NCBI GenBank assembly: GCA_022844485.1 | Contig: JALHLQ010000007.1 | Location: 122,237 to 186,236 of the forward strand | From: Xanthobacteraceae bacterium | Lineage (GTDB): Bacteria > Pseudomonadota > Alphaproteobacteria > Rhizobiales > Xanthobacteraceae | Length of the DNA: 64,000 nt | Direction: 5' to 3' | Shown: piece by piece, positions 17,968-26,988 of the stretch | Numbering within the stretch: the stretch's first letter is position 1 | How the letters are laid out: each line of letters starts with the position of its first letter | Notes under the pieces: generated by a model | Databases searched by the model: none | What the model was told of the DNA's origin: nothing | Seen by the model: the letters and a program-made list of their open reading frames with translations, nothing else | Position numbers and translations under genes: made by a program

Positions 17968-18223
17968 CTAGGGACACTCTGTTGTTGCTCTGCTTGGCTC
18001 GGCTTTGTTGTCCCGAGAGTGCTGCTCGCATTCCTCATCAGCAGTAACCTCGCGGCACACAATCTTGCCGTCCAGGGAAATGCCTGCAGCATGATGTTAA
18101 AGCCGTTGCCGTCCTTGTGGGGAAAGACGAGGCCGATGTTGAGCCAGTAGTCGTCCTGGCCTTCACGCTGGATCACGGAATACGCGCGGTGCGTCGGTTG
18201 CCGCCGCTGATCTTATCCGCCAT
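17968..18223 (-). pseudogene. Frameshifted small conserved protein
   Basis: Three pieces in different frames line up as one protein of about 84 residues: MADKISGGNRRTAR from an ATG at 18221-18223, then IQREGQDDYWLNIGLVFPHK and DGNGFNIMLQAFP, then LDGKIVCREVTADEE to a TAG at 17968. At least two single-base shifts are needed. GGAG precedes the ATG. The middle part resembles a small protein family common on rhizobial plasmids. Function is unknown and it is probably dead. Confidence 0.65.
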
Positions 18224-18366
18224 TGCGAGCTCCTGTTTGCTGGTGGCGATGTCCTGCGCGAGCAGGCGTCAACGACGCACGGCTTGACGCCTGCCAGCGG
18301 GATGAGCTCGTTTAGGGGGCTGTGCTTAAGGGCACCGCAGGCTCGCTTTTCGTCAACGGGATCGGC

Positions 18367-18980
18367 ATAGGGGCGTGGAGATTTAGTCTCCACGTCCCCC
18401 TGCCACACCACCCGGCATGCGGGTCCGCACCGGGCGGTTCGATGGGTTGAGGCAAATGCCTGGGTGCTTACGTTCGTATTCCTGTCGGTGGCTTGCCCAC
18501 ACGCCTGGCAATCGTCGCGGCTTCACCGCTCAGAGTGGTGGGCGCTCGGGGTTTGAGCCCGACTTCTGTGGCCTGCCGTCACCGAGGAACGCGAGCATAG
18601 CTCCCTCCCCATCGTTCGGCCCTTCGTCGCCTGCGCGACTACTATGGCCTCTGCTGACTTCTCGCTCCGCGGGCCTCACGGCCCTCGTCGCCCTTTCAGG
18701 CGCAAGGCGAGATCTCCCCGGGTAAGAACATCGGCCTTCGCTGCACGACCGCCGGGGGATCTACGTCGCCTCGCCTTGGTCACGAGAGCTTCGCGGTCAT
18801 TGGCCCACTCGCCCTGCTCGGCACCGCCTTCTATCCGGTTTCTGTTCGTCGGCCCGCAGCTTCGCTCCCCGCTTCCTTCACGCCGTCCTCGCGGCTCGAC
18901 GCTCTGCGGTTCGCTTCGCTCGCTGTGACCAGCTCGCGAGAGGACTTCCACCTCCAAGTCGATGCCCGTGCCGGGCGCAC
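18367..18980 (-). ncRNA. ORF-less group IIC intron
   Basis: On the minus strand the element opens with GTGCGCCCGG (canonical GTGCG 5' end at 18980). It carries a 34-nt domain V at 18440-18407 starting GAACCGCCCGG, with the CGC catalytic triad of class C. A domain VI hairpin follows at 18399-18370 with stem GTGGAGA...TCTCCAC, and the element ends ...CCTAT at 18367. At about 614 nt it has no reverse transcriptase frame. The 5' exon is a rho-independent terminator, the known target type of group IIC introns. Splicing or mobility would need a maturase from elsewhere. Confidence 0.82.
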
Positions 18981-18981
18981 C

Positions 18982-19006
18982 AAAAGAAGCCCCGCATGAA
19001 GCGGGG
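18982..19006 (-). terminator. Rho-independent terminator used as intron target
   Basis: The minus strand reads GCCCCGCTTCATGCGGGGC followed by TTCTTTTG, a classic hairpin plus T-tract. It lies 13 bp after the DUF3768 stop and immediately before the intron's 5' end. Confidence 0.85.
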
Positions 19007-19019
19007 CAACGTCGAAAGA

Positions 19020-19344
19020 TCAGTATTCGTCCGCGCGCATGATCGTGAGCACGCGCGTGGTCTTCTCCGGATCGCTCGGATCTTCGGATGCGCCCTGCCC
19101 TTCGCGATCGTAGTAGTCGATCTTCGCGAAATAGCGCTGGCCGTCGATCATGAGCGAACAGAAGTCGTGCTCGCCGTGCGGATCGTTGTTGCCGTTGAAC
19201 TCCGAGAAGGTCCGCACCCACTCCAGAAACGCGCTCTTTCAGCGACGCTGGAAGCGCGTCAACGCCGCGCGTCACGACCACGAGGCCGCCGACGAACGAG
19301 GTGCGGAACGCATCGTTGAGCTCGCGGATGCGCTGCGCGCTCAT
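19020..19344 (-). pseudogene. DUF3768 gene with a frameshift
   Basis: The first half reads MSAQRIRELNDAFRTSFVGG up to SLKERV in one frame. The second half reads TFSEFNGNNDPHGEHDF, KIDYYDRE and EDPSDPEKTTRVLTIM in another, ending at 19020. The intact paralogue at 30651-30989 shows the two halves belong together. A single-base shift near 19215-19230 breaks it; a sequencing error is possible. Its ATG overlaps the stop of the small gene upstream (ATGA), so they are coupled. Function unknown; the family is frequent on alphaproteobacterial plasmids and integrative elements. Confidence 0.75.
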
Positions 19345-19538
19345 AACGCGCTCCGCTTCGAGCGCCGCGTGAACTCGCGCTGCAGCTTTCGCGCGATGGC
19401 GATAGTCGCACGCTGAAGGGACGCATAGGGCCCGGACCGGCGCTGCCCGCCATTGGCGGTCGGAGAGACAAAGAACAGTTTGCCCGTTTTGCGTACCGTG
19501 TAGCTCTTCAGGGCGAAGACATCACTGGACTTGCGCAT
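19341..19538 (-). CDS. Small basic protein, translationally coupled to DUF3768
   Basis: This 65-residue, strongly basic protein starts MRKSSDVFALKSYTVRKTGK and ends in a Lys/Arg-rich helix (ARKLQREFTRRSKRS). GGAG lies 6 bp before the ATG at 19538. Its TGA overlaps the next gene's ATG. No family is recognised; the charge suggests nucleic-acid binding. It is part of the minus-strand plasmid-like operon. Confidence 0.55.
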   Translation of the reverse strand: MRKSSDVFALKSYTVRKTGKLFFVSPTANGGQRRSGPYASLQRATIAIARKLQREFTRRSKRSAL

Positions 19539-19702
19539 GGTTTCTCCTCGCGTCTCCGGCATCCCAGGCTTGAGGTGCCGGAGGGCGAGGGCTACCTTAC
19601 CCATGCCGATTATAATCTCGCGCGGCGTGACCGATCGCGTCGTCTCATGTCGGTGTGGATTGCGCCTCCGGAGAACGCTCGTGCCCGCGAGCAAGGGCCG
19701 GC

Positions 19703-20653
19703 CTACGTCAGGCCGACCGAGCGACCGTTTCCGTCGCGCCATTGCAGCGCGAGCGGATCCCATTCGGAGAGCTCGCCATAGGTGGCGAAAAAGAACAGCG
19801 ATGGCCCTGGGCTGTGCGCAACCCGGATCGATTGGAGGACGGCTCGCATGTGCTGCGCCCGATGGTGATCCGTCGTGACGGTAAGAACGCGAAAGGTCTT
19901 CCATCCGAAGTGCCGCTCGTGCACGCGGATCGCGTGCGCCGTGAGATAGGCGCGCATCTTGCGCTCGAAGCTCGTCTGCGCGATCGCGCTTCGCGCCACC
20001 GGCATGGTGCCGCGGTCGATCTCGACCATAAAGCACCGGCGCGAGCCGTCCGCGAACGCAAGACCGAACACGAGATCGGGCACGAGCCCCACGGTGTGGG
20101 TGACGCCTTCGTGTCTGATCGGCACCTGCAGCGCGAATGGATTGCGGGCCGTGATGCTCTGGTCCGGAAAGGCGCGCGCGATCTCGTCGGGCGCGATGAG
20201 CTGCACGTTCTCGTGCACCCGCGCGGCGCATTGCAGGGCGACGTAGAAGTCCATGATCGCCAGCTGGTGCTCGATAAACGGGCGGCCGGCACGCCGGTTC
20301 TTGCGGCTCCACTCGACGTTGGCGAAGTCGATCCCATCGCGCGCGATGAGGAGGCGCGCGCCGCGGTCGGCGAGCGCATAGGCCATGGGAGCGCTGCCGC
20401 TCGTCGGATAGAAGTCGAGCTGCGCGCGCGGTCGATCGACGTAGCCCGCATGGAAGAGGCGCAGCAAGCGATCGTTGATGCGATCGAGCGAGCGCGTGAG
20501 GAGCGCGGCGATGTGCGTCGAGCGCAGAAAGCGATGATGCGCCAGGAGGCGCACGATCGCCACGTCGTCGTCGGTAAGACGGAAGGCCGGCGGTTCCGCG
20601 GCACGGCGGAATCGTGGCCTTCGCTGCAGCCGGCGAATGACCAATTCGGACAT
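19703..20653 (-). CDS. Replication-relaxation family protein
   Basis: This 316-residue protein has an N-terminal winged-helix segment (FRLTDDDVAIVRLLAHHRF, IAALLTRSLDRINDRLLRL) and a C-terminal alpha/beta domain with VPDLVFGLAF and CFMVEIDRGTMP, matching the replication-relaxation (Replic_Relax) family found in plasmids and conjugative elements. It may help DNA processing at an origin or oriT. It follows the TraG-like ATPase gene on the same strand with a gap of about 100 bp. Confidence 0.8.
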   Translation of the reverse strand: MSELVIRRLQRRPRFRRAAEPPAFRLTDDDVAIVRLLAHHRFLRSTHIAALLTRSLDRINDRLLRLFHAGYVDRPRAQLDFYPTSGSAPMAYALADRGARLLIARDGIDFANVEWSRKNRRAGRPFIEHQLAIMDFYVALQCAARVHENVQLIAPDEIARAFPDQSITARNPFALQVPIRHEGVTHTVGLVPDLVFGLAFADGSRRCFMVEIDRGTMPVARSAIAQTSFERKMRAYLTAHAIRVHERHFGWKTFRVLTVTTDHHRAQHMRAVLQSIRVAHSPGPSLFFFATYGELSEWDPLALQWRDGNGRSVGLT

Positions 20654-20754
20654 GCGTTGATTATAGCGCGCGCGAATCGGCAGCGCTTACCTCGCGCAAA
20701 ATGTGATCATTGCGCATGCGTTTCACTGCTGCGCATCTGCATTGCTGCAATCTG

Positions 20755-22857
20755 CTACGAACGCCAGTCGTCGCTTGATCCCACCTCACTTGAAGGCGAA
20801 GCCGCGGCTGGTCGTTGCCGGTCGGGGCTGGCCGCGGCCGGCGGCGGCGGGTCAGGACGGGTCGCGCCATAGCGCTCGCGGTTCTGCACCGCGACTCTTG
20901 CGATTGCGTCACTGTCCATCGTGGGCATCCGTTCCAAGCTGCCGAAGGGCACGGTGAGCGTGACCGCACTCGGCGTGCTGTTGCGGATGTAGACCGCGAA
21001 TTCCGTTTCGGTGCGGCGCTTGCGGGCGCGCGCGATGAAGTCATGCGTCGTGCCCATGTTGGGCGCGAGCTTGTGGGCATCGGCAGAGGAGACACCGCCG
21101 GCAAACTTGATCGAGCTGTTGGTCATGATGCTCGCTTCCAGCGCGCGCGGCAGCTGATCGAGATACTGGTGCGCGAAGACCACCCCGAGCCGGAACTTGC
21201 GGGCCTGCGTGAGCAGGCTGTCTATCGTGTCGTCAAAATAGTCGGCAGCCTCGTCGATGTAGAGAAAGGCCGGCCGCCGTGCCGTCTCCGGCAGCGCCGC
21301 ACGCTCCAGCGCTGCCTGGAAGGTCAGCGCGATGAAGAAGCGGCCGAGAATGGATGAGCGCTCCGCCTTGAGGAAATCCTTGGCGGTGTTCACGAGCACG
21401 ATCTTGCCGCTGTTCAGCGCCGCGAACATGTCGAGGCGGTTGCGCGGTTGCGAGAACAGCCGCTCGAAGGTGGGATTTTCCAGCACACCCCAGAGCCGGC
21501 GCAGAATCTGCTTTTTCGTCTCCGCGAACTGCCGGTCGTTGAACTCGTGCTGGAAGAAGTCGCGCGCGGTGCCGTCGAGCCGGTCGAAGTAAGCCACGAA
21601 CGGCGTCGCGTCCTGCATCACGTCCTTGAGCGTGAGGATTGTGGCGTCCGGGATGGCAAGCATGAGGCGGGCGAGATAGCGGAAGATGACGCTCTGCTTT
21701 TGCGTGAGCTCCGCGCCGATAAGGCCGCCGAAAATGTAGTCGTAGAGCTCGATCACGCCGTTCATGATCTGCTCGCGATATCGGGCGTCGTAGCCGCGCA
21801 CGCGGGCGAGATTGATGTCGAAGAGCCCGAGCGCGGGCGGATGCTCCACGTCGGTCGGATCGATGATGACGAGGCGATCGCGCAGGGCGCCGTGCTCGGG
21901 GTGGAACAGCTCGAGGCGGGCGATCTTGGCGAGCATGTCGCCCTGGCTGTCAACGATGACGACCGCCGGAACGGATTCGGGCTCTTGCGCGAGATCATGT
22001 GCGATCAAGTGCTGCAGGGTCTGCGTCTTGCCGTGCCCGGTGCCGGCGACGATGTGCATGTGCTCGAAGCGGGCGGCAAGAGGCAGCGAGAAGGGAACAG
22101 AGCAGAGAAAGAGGTTGAGGAAGGGCGTGCCCTGCAAATAGGTCTCGGCCAACTCCACGGGCGGAAGCTTGGAAGTGTCCGCCGTGACAAGCGGCTTGCG
22201 TGGCTCCTGATCCGGCAACACTCCCGAGGCGCGGCACACGTTTTCCCAGAAGCGCTGTCGCAGCTCGGCGAACAGTCCCGCATCGGCGTGTTCCTGTAGA
22301 CCGAGCGTGCCAATGATGCGGTCGACGGTGCCGCCCGGATCAGAAAGGAGGGTCATGAGCGGGACACTGAAGCTGGTCCCGGCCGCGGTCTCCGGAAAGG
22401 TCGGCAATGCGTCGACAATGCCAGCCAACACGGCGCTCACCGCGCCGGCAAGCATGTCGACCACGCGGTCTTCGTTCGCGAGGAAATGCTGCTGGGCGCG
22501 CAAGAAACGCCGCAGATCGACGCGTTCTCTCAGCGAGAGGACGGAGAGATTCACCTCGTGCGGGAAGCAGAAGATCGCGGTCTCCTGCGCGAGCACGTCT
22601 TTCAGGCATTTGCACAGCGCATCGAGGACAACGGCAGCCTTCGGAAGATCGGTAGTTGAGGTTACGTCGCGAAGAACAGTCTCACTTAGACGATCGATCG
22701 CATCGCTCTGTGCCCAAGGCGAAGAAGCATGCGCCCGCCGGACTTCGCGGTAGAGGGCGAGCGTATCGGCGAGCTCGCGCGCGTGCTCGTCGGTGAAGCG
22801 GCGGAAGAAGGGGGTGAAGACGGAGGCGGGCCGGAAGGGAGGGCGCTTAGACTTCAT
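20755..22857 (-). CDS. HerA/TraG-type ATPase, type IV coupling-protein-like
   Basis: This 700-residue protein has Walker A GTGHGKTQ (about residue 275), a Walker B-like region ARRPAFLYIDEAADYFDD (about 540) and VFAHQYLDQLP, all as in conjugative coupling and VirB4/TraG-like ATPases. GGGAGGAG just before the ATG at 22857 sets the start, inside the end of the upstream gene (11-bp overlap). No transmembrane anchor is seen in it; the small membrane protein encoded two genes upstream may provide one. The C-terminus is Pro/Ala-rich. Confidence 0.8.
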   Translation of the reverse strand: MKSKRPPFRPASVFTPFFRRFTDEHARELADTLALYREVRRAHASSPWAQSDAIDRLSETVLRDVTSTTDLPKAAVVLDALCKCLKDVLAQETAIFCFPHEVNLSVLSLRERVDLRRFLRAQQHFLANEDRVVDMLAGAVSAVLAGIVDALPTFPETAAGTSFSVPLMTLLSDPGGTVDRIIGTLGLQEHADAGLFAELRQRFWENVCRASGVLPDQEPRKPLVTADTSKLPPVELAETYLQGTPFLNLFLCSVPFSLPLAARFEHMHIVAGTGHGKTQTLQHLIAHDLAQEPESVPAVVIVDSQGDMLAKIARLELFHPEHGALRDRLVIIDPTDVEHPPALGLFDINLARVRGYDARYREQIMNGVIELYDYIFGGLIGAELTQKQSVIFRYLARLMLAIPDATILTLKDVMQDATPFVAYFDRLDGTARDFFQHEFNDRQFAETKKQILRRLWGVLENPTFERLFSQPRNRLDMFAALNSGKIVLVNTAKDFLKAERSSILGRFFIALTFQAALERAALPETARRPAFLYIDEAADYFDDTIDSLLTQARKFRLGVVFAHQYLDQLPRALEASIMTNSSIKFAGGVSSADAHKLAPNMGTTHDFIARARKRRTETEFAVYIRNSTPSAVTLTVPFGSLERMPTMDSDAIARVAVQNRERYGATRPDPPPPAAASPDRQRPAAASPSSEVGSSDDWRS

Positions 22858-23317
22858 GCAGCTCCTCCCGCGCATCACTGAAGGTGAGCGCGATGCGGAA
22901 GTGCTCGGCGACATACTGCGCCGCTTGGTAGATGTTCTGCTCCGCGATCAGGATCTGCTGCAGGTCTTCGCATTCGACGTGAACGCCTTGCGCGAGATCG
23001 CCCAAGGTGATGCGCAAGGACAAAGCGGTCATGACGCTTTCCGCGGCGCCGGCCAGATTGTTCCAGAGAGAGGCGGTAAGATCGGCGAAGCTTGGATTCA
23101 GGATCGAGACGTTGCTTGCCTGGTCGAAACGCGTGTAGGCCGCATCCGCGTGGCGGGTGAAGGCGTCGCTGTCGTAGACTACGAGCGACTGCAGCCCGTA
23201 TTTCCGGAAGAGGTGTTCTTCCTCCGCGCTGAGGTCGAGCCGCGCGTCAAGCACGAACATCATTGACGACCAGAGCCATTCGTCGTCGCGTTCAGATCGC
23301 TGCAGCAGAATATGCAC
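22847..23317 (-). CDS. Conserved hypothetical protein of the ATPase operon
   Basis: A 156-residue, mainly helical soluble protein (WLWSSMMFVLDARLDLSAEE, YGLQSLVVYDSDAFTRH). The likely start is a GTG at 23317 that shares one base with the TAG of the upstream gene; the open frame reaches 23383. Its overlaps on both sides show it belongs with the membrane protein and the ATPase as one unit. No family is recognised. Confidence 0.6.
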   Translation of the reverse strand: MHILLQRSERDDEWLWSSMMFVLDARLDLSAEEEHLFRKYGLQSLVVYDSDAFTRHADAAYTRFDQASNVSILNPSFADLTASLWNNLAGAAESVMTALSLRITLGDLAQGVHVECEDLQQILIAEQNIYQAAQYVAEHFRIALTFSDAREELHEV

Positions 23318-23757
23318 TAGAATCGCGCGGGGAAGAGAAAGAATTTCCAAAAGGCGACGACGCCGAGCCAAAACAGCAAGCAAAACGCCACCTCTTTGAG
23401 GAGACGCACCATGTGCCCAGGATGGGGAACGACAAAGGGCCCGCTCTTTTGGGTCTCACCGCTCATCGAATTCCTGATCAGATGGAATCCGCGCGAGTAG
23501 AACGTAATGGCGACTTCGAGATGATTGCGGGCGTCGCTGGGATCGCGGCCGGTGAACATGGCGGAGATCACCGCCGACGTGAAAACCACGATCATCCGGG
23601 TGAGGAGCGGTATCCACAACAGGAAGCCAAGGACCGTCCAGAGGACGAGAACGATAGCCGTAATCACACCCGTCAGGAGGCGAATGACTCTCGATGCAGC
23701 GAAAGCATCGCGCGGCAAGGGTTGGCTCGTTTGCTGAATAGAATCGGCGGTGGTCAT
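23317..23757 (-). CDS. Small two-TM membrane protein of the ATPase operon
   Basis: This 146-residue protein has membrane segments near 27-50 (LTGVITAIVLVLWTVLGFLL) with a second hydrophobic stretch up to 72, and another at the C-terminus (AFCLLFWLGVVAFWKFFLF). GGGGGAGGG precedes the ATG at 23757. It is plausibly the membrane partner of the HerA/TraG ATPase encoded downstream. No named family is recognised. Confidence 0.65.
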   Translation of the reverse strand: MTTADSIQQTSQPLPRDAFAASRVIRLLTGVITAIVLVLWTVLGFLLWIPLLTRMIVVFTSAVISAMFTGRDPSDARNHLEVAITFYSRGFHLIRNSMSGETQKSGPFVVPHPGHMVRLLKEVAFCLLFWLGVVAFWKFFLFPARF

Positions 23758-23830
23758 GACAACGGCCCTCCCCCTTGGCCGAAGTTGGTGGTTCAACCCT
23801 CGGTAGAATGCGCCGGAAGCCGGATGGGCG

Positions 23831-24970
23831 TCAATATTGGGCAAGGAACTCGGCAATGCGCCGCTCGACCTGAGCGCGTGGTCGGCCGAAACGGTAACGG
23901 CTCAACGCGATCAGCCGCCGCACGCCGCCCCGGTGCGGGAGTGGCGGCGCATAAAGATCGAGCCGTAGCGGGGAAGAGGGGACGCCGTCGAGCAAAAGGC
24001 GGGCCCAGGCAGCGAAGTTGGGAAGGTCCAGAACTGCATCCGGATTGGCGATGCCGATTTGGGCCGCGAGCGCAGGTGCATCGGTTGCGCCGGGGCGGCA
24101 GACGACGATGGACCCGACATTGCCGAACACGGCCGCGCGCAAACGGTCGGGAAGCTGCTCGAGATACTGGTGGGCGATGGTGAGCGTCAGCGCATACTTG
24201 CGCGCTTCCGAGAGAATGAGAGAAAAGCTCTCACTGGCGAACGACTGGAATTCGTCGGCGTAGAGGTGAAAGACGCGCCGTTCAGCGACAGGGGAGTCGG
24301 CGCGCGAGAGCGCCGCTTGTGCGATGGCGGTCACGAGCAACGCGCCGATCAGGTGCGCGGTGCTCTCGCCGAGCTGCCCTTTGGAGAGATTGCAAATCAC
24401 GATCGCCCTCTCGTCCATCAGTCGGCGCAAGGTGATCGTGCTCCTCGGCTGCGCCAGCATGTTGCGCAGGCTCGGTGCCATCAGCGCCTTGCCGATCTTA
24501 TTTTGAATGGGCGCGATCGCCTCGACACGAAAGTTTTGGCTGTAGCCGGCATATTCATTGAGCCAGAAGGAGCGGACGAGCGGATCGCGCACGTGCCGCT
24601 CGACGAGCGCGCGGAACGCGGCGACGATGCCGTCCGCCGCAACCGGTTTCAGTGGCTCCGGGACGCGCGCGAGCGGATTGAACCCAATCGGCCAATCGGC
24701 ATCGGCCGGGTCGATGTAGACGAGCTCATTGCGGCGCCGGCGCGGCACGTGGGCGAGAGCGGCGAGTGCGAGATCGCCATGCGGATCGAGGAGCGCAAGG
24801 CCGTGGTCCGCGGCAAGGTCTTGCGCAATCAAGTTGAGGAGGAGAGTGCTCTTGCCCGTACCGGTCTGGCCGACGAGATGGAGATGGCGCCGCCGTTCTT
24901 CCGGGCCGAGTGCGGCGTCGCCGCCCATGACGTGGGCGCCGAGCGAGAGCGGCCTAAAATGGTTCGTCAT
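23831..24970 (-). CDS. HerA/TraG-type ATPase (coupling-protein-like)
   Basis: This 379-residue ATPase has Walker A GQTGTGKST (about 35), IDPADADWPIGFNPL, APIQNKIGKALMAP, a Walker B-type HLYADEFQSFAS (about 238) and TIAHQYLEQLPDRL. It is closely related in layout to the broken gene at 27002-28226, so the element has two paralogues besides the larger ATPase. It heads the minus-strand operon. It would pump or position DNA during transfer or segregation, which is an inference from the family. Confidence 0.8.
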   Translation of the reverse strand: MTNHFRPLSLGAHVMGGDAALGPEERRRHLHLVGQTGTGKSTLLLNLIAQDLAADHGLALLDPHGDLALAALAHVPRRRRNELVYIDPADADWPIGFNPLARVPEPLKPVAADGIVAAFRALVERHVRDPLVRSFWLNEYAGYSQNFRVEAIAPIQNKIGKALMAPSLRNMLAQPRSTITLRRLMDERAIVICNLSKGQLGESTAHLIGALLVTAIAQAALSRADSPVAERRVFHLYADEFQSFASESFSLILSEARKYALTLTIAHQYLEQLPDRLRAAVFGNVGSIVVCRPGATDAPALAAQIGIANPDAVLDLPNFAAWARLLLDGVPSSPLRLDLYAPPLPHRGGVRRLIALSRYRFGRPRAQVERRIAEFLAQY

Positions 24971-25185
24971 AGTCGGAAGGGAGCCGGTGTGCCGTGCGCG
25001 CCGTCATTGGGATTTAGCGCGGGCAGCACCCGTTCCCTGGGGTGCGCCGGGGCTACGTGGCGTCGCCGTCCTCGTGCCTCAAGTGACGCGACTGCCGAGC
25101 CCCCCGCTCACTGCCGGCTCATTTCCGGCCACGATCTGATGGGAAGGTGGCCTTCGTGATTGTACCTCGCCTCGCGGAGGACGCG

Positions 25186-25518
25186 ATGTTGATTAAGGAG
25201 CTCGAAGACGTTCTCATCCTCGCCCGCAACTTGCCGGCCGAGTATCAACGCAAATGTGCGCGGGAAATTTTGCGGCTTGCCGTGGACGACGATCTGGAAG
25301 AGGCACTGCTCCTCGCTCGAAAAATGCCAGCCGAGCGACAGAAAGGATGTGCCCGCGCCATCATTCGCTTTGTTCAGGATTGGGAAGCTCGGAGCAATGA
25401 GCCGCCGATGACTGACACGGAGTGGCACGAATTCCGATCTCGACGGCAGATCGCCCTCCTCCGGCGTCTGGAGCAAATCGAACAGGAGCAAAAACAACCA
25501 AGGACTCCGAAACGCTAG
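25186..25518 (+). CDS. Small helical protein with an internal repeat
   Basis: A 110-residue protein with a duplicated unit: ILARNLPAEYQRKCAREILR and LLARKMPAERQKGCARAIIR. Each unit is a helical pair with one cysteine. GGAGG precedes the ATG at 25186; the open frame starts at 25147. It is divergent from the ATPase gene at 24970. No family is recognised; the repeat suggests a scaffold or protein-binding role. Confidence 0.6.
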   Translation: MLIKELEDVLILARNLPAEYQRKCAREILRLAVDDDLEEALLLARKMPAERQKGCARAIIRFVQDWEARSNEPPMTDTEWHEFRSRRQIALLRRLEQIEQEQKQPRTPKR

Positions 25519-25990
25519 AGTCAGGACCAAGAAGCAGTTCTTTGCCGAGCAACCGGGGACGACAGTGGCTTGACGAAGACCAGGGTACGAGCGTTCCTCT
25601 CCATTCCCTCTGGTGAGACGAAGCGACATTCCCTCCGGAGCCGACGGCATCGCTCGTGCGCGCCCGCGCGTCGGTCAAGGCCGGCCGCCGGCCGCCCGCA
25701 GGGTTGCCTTGACGGACGCGACGGAGGGCGCGCGACAATGGGGAAGAGGGTCGGTTCGATGAGCGCTCAAAGCATGGCCCCGCGGCAACGATCGTCACCC
25801 GGAAGGGCCGAGACCCGAAAATGGGGCTCGGTCGCGCGAATGCGCGATAGAGCGTGACGGCCGCAAGGCCGGGCCGCCAAATGGACTGAAGAAGAACGGC
25901 GTTGTTTTGACAGGTCGCCATTTCCGTGTCGTAAATCAGAAATTGTGCGACACGATAGAAGGCGGTGGTTGTCAAACCATTTCCTCCCGA
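25519..25990. other. Gene-free stretch with a long inverted repeat
   Basis: No gene is supported in these 470 bp. An imperfect inverted repeat with 15-bp arms (CGCGTCGGTCAAGGC at 25667-25681 and GCCTTGACGGACGCG at 25706-25720) is the only structure seen. Its place between plasmid-like genes makes it a weak oriT or regulatory candidate. The many overlapping small frames here are shadows. Confidence 0.4.
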
Positions 25991-26215
25991 TCACAACAAG
26001 TCGAGAAACTGTTGTCGCGTCAGACCGGCTTGCTGGATGATTGCGGCGACCGTGCCGCGCGGCAGATCGCGGTTGCGATGCGGCACGGTGGTGTGTCGGC
26101 GCGTCGTCTCGTTGAACAGCTGGTAGTGACTGCCGGCGATGCGGATGACGACGAAGCCGCCGCGCTCCAAAGCCGAGACCACCTGCTTCGGCTTGAGCGC
26201 CGGCAGGCGGCTCAT
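25991..26215 (-). CDS. hicA: HicA toxin
   Basis: A 74-residue double-stranded-RNA-binding-fold toxin with the family pattern LKPKQVVSALERGGF, the catalytic His in GSHYQLF, and TTVPHRNRDLPRGT. HicA cleaves mRNA when freed from HicB. Its ATG overlaps the antitoxin's stop by 4 bases, so the toxin is translated after HicB. The pair probably stabilises the element. Confidence 0.9.
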   Translation of the reverse strand: MSRLPALKPKQVVSALERGGFVVIRIAGSHYQLFNETTRRHTTVPHRNRDLPRGTVAAIIQQAGLTRQQFLDLL

Positions 26216-26511
26216 ACCCCGTTGGCGATGTTGGCGCTTAGCTGCTCGAAGATCGGCTCTCCCCTGCCCTCTTCGCGCAAAGTGTCCGCCAAGCGGTGGA
26301 AGCGCGGGATGACGTCCGGTGCGTCGCTTTCCGGTACTGGCTCGCCGGTTTCCAGCATGGCCTCGATGAGGCCTTCCAGAGCGTCGCGCGCCATCGCGCG
26401 CGCCTCCTCCAAGGTTTCGCCGTAGGTCACCAGGCCCGGCAGCGCCGGACAGGTGACGGTAAAGCCGCCCTCGGGCTCAGGGTTGAAGACGAAGGTATAG
26501 GTGCGCGCCAT
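26212..26511 (-). CDS. hicB: HicB antitoxin
   Basis: This 99-residue protein has the HicB partial RNase H-like fold: FNPEPEGGFTVTCPALPGLV and TYGETLEEARAMARDALEGL. It binds and blocks HicA and usually represses its own promoter. The ATG at 26511 fits the family N-terminus; an ATG at 26538 would add 9 residues. The order antitoxin then toxin is the rarer arrangement for HicAB. Confidence 0.88.
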   Translation of the reverse strand: MARTYTFVFNPEPEGGFTVTCPALPGLVTYGETLEEARAMARDALEGLIEAMLETGEPVPESDAPDVIPRFHRLADTLREEGRGEPIFEQLSANIANGV

Positions 26512-26538
26512 GCCGCTGATGGCCTCGACGATTTTCAT

Positions 26539-26988
26539 AAGGCTGATGTGGCGATTGCCACGCGGGCAGTATAGCACACCGGTGTCTCCCCTGCCCCGAT
26601 GCGCGGCACCGGCCGCGGCGGGATTGATCTCGTCTTCTCGGTTTCGCCAAACGGCCAAAATCCAAAATCGTCAAAATCGTTTTCGCGCGATCGCCCACGA
26701 TCGCGCGCCGGACAGGTTGAACTTTCGTCGGCCGATGGAGCGCAGTGGTCGAGGGTCGCGCGCGTAGGCGCTGCTGTCCGTTAGACGTGTATGCTGATCA
26801 AGAGATCGAGCCACGACCGGCCATCCTACCCGGCCGACTTCGCGGCTTTCCCCGAGGCACGTGACCACACGTGCCGAGGGCGAGGCCGCCGCAGCACCAG
26901 CGCGGCGCCGATACAGCTGTAAGTCGCGCGGGCAAGACCGCTAGGTCGACCGTACGTTTCAGATCATGGGTTCTCATGCCGCCCGCCG
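26539..26988. other. Stretch without a supported gene
   Basis: About 450 bp between hicB and the broken ATPase gene. It must contain the hicBA promoter in its left part. I see no gene or clear RNA in the rest. Confidence 0.4.

Noticed and set aside
18417..18928. Plus-strand frames in 18.4-18.9 kb
   Set aside because: They lie over the structured intron; the conserved bases there are RNA domains, not protein.
18676..19344. 222-codon minus-strand frame through DUF3768 and the group II intron
   Set aside because: Only its first 40 codons are DUF3768; the rest is out-of-frame gene and intron RNA.
19655..20872. Long plus-strand frame opposite the replication-relaxation gene
   Set aside because: It is Arg/His/Asp-rich shadow sequence; the minus strand has family motifs and a proper operon position.
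23263..25159. Overlapping long plus-strand frames opposite the ATPase operon
   Set aside because: High-GC shadows without ribosome sites; the minus strand has Walker motifs.
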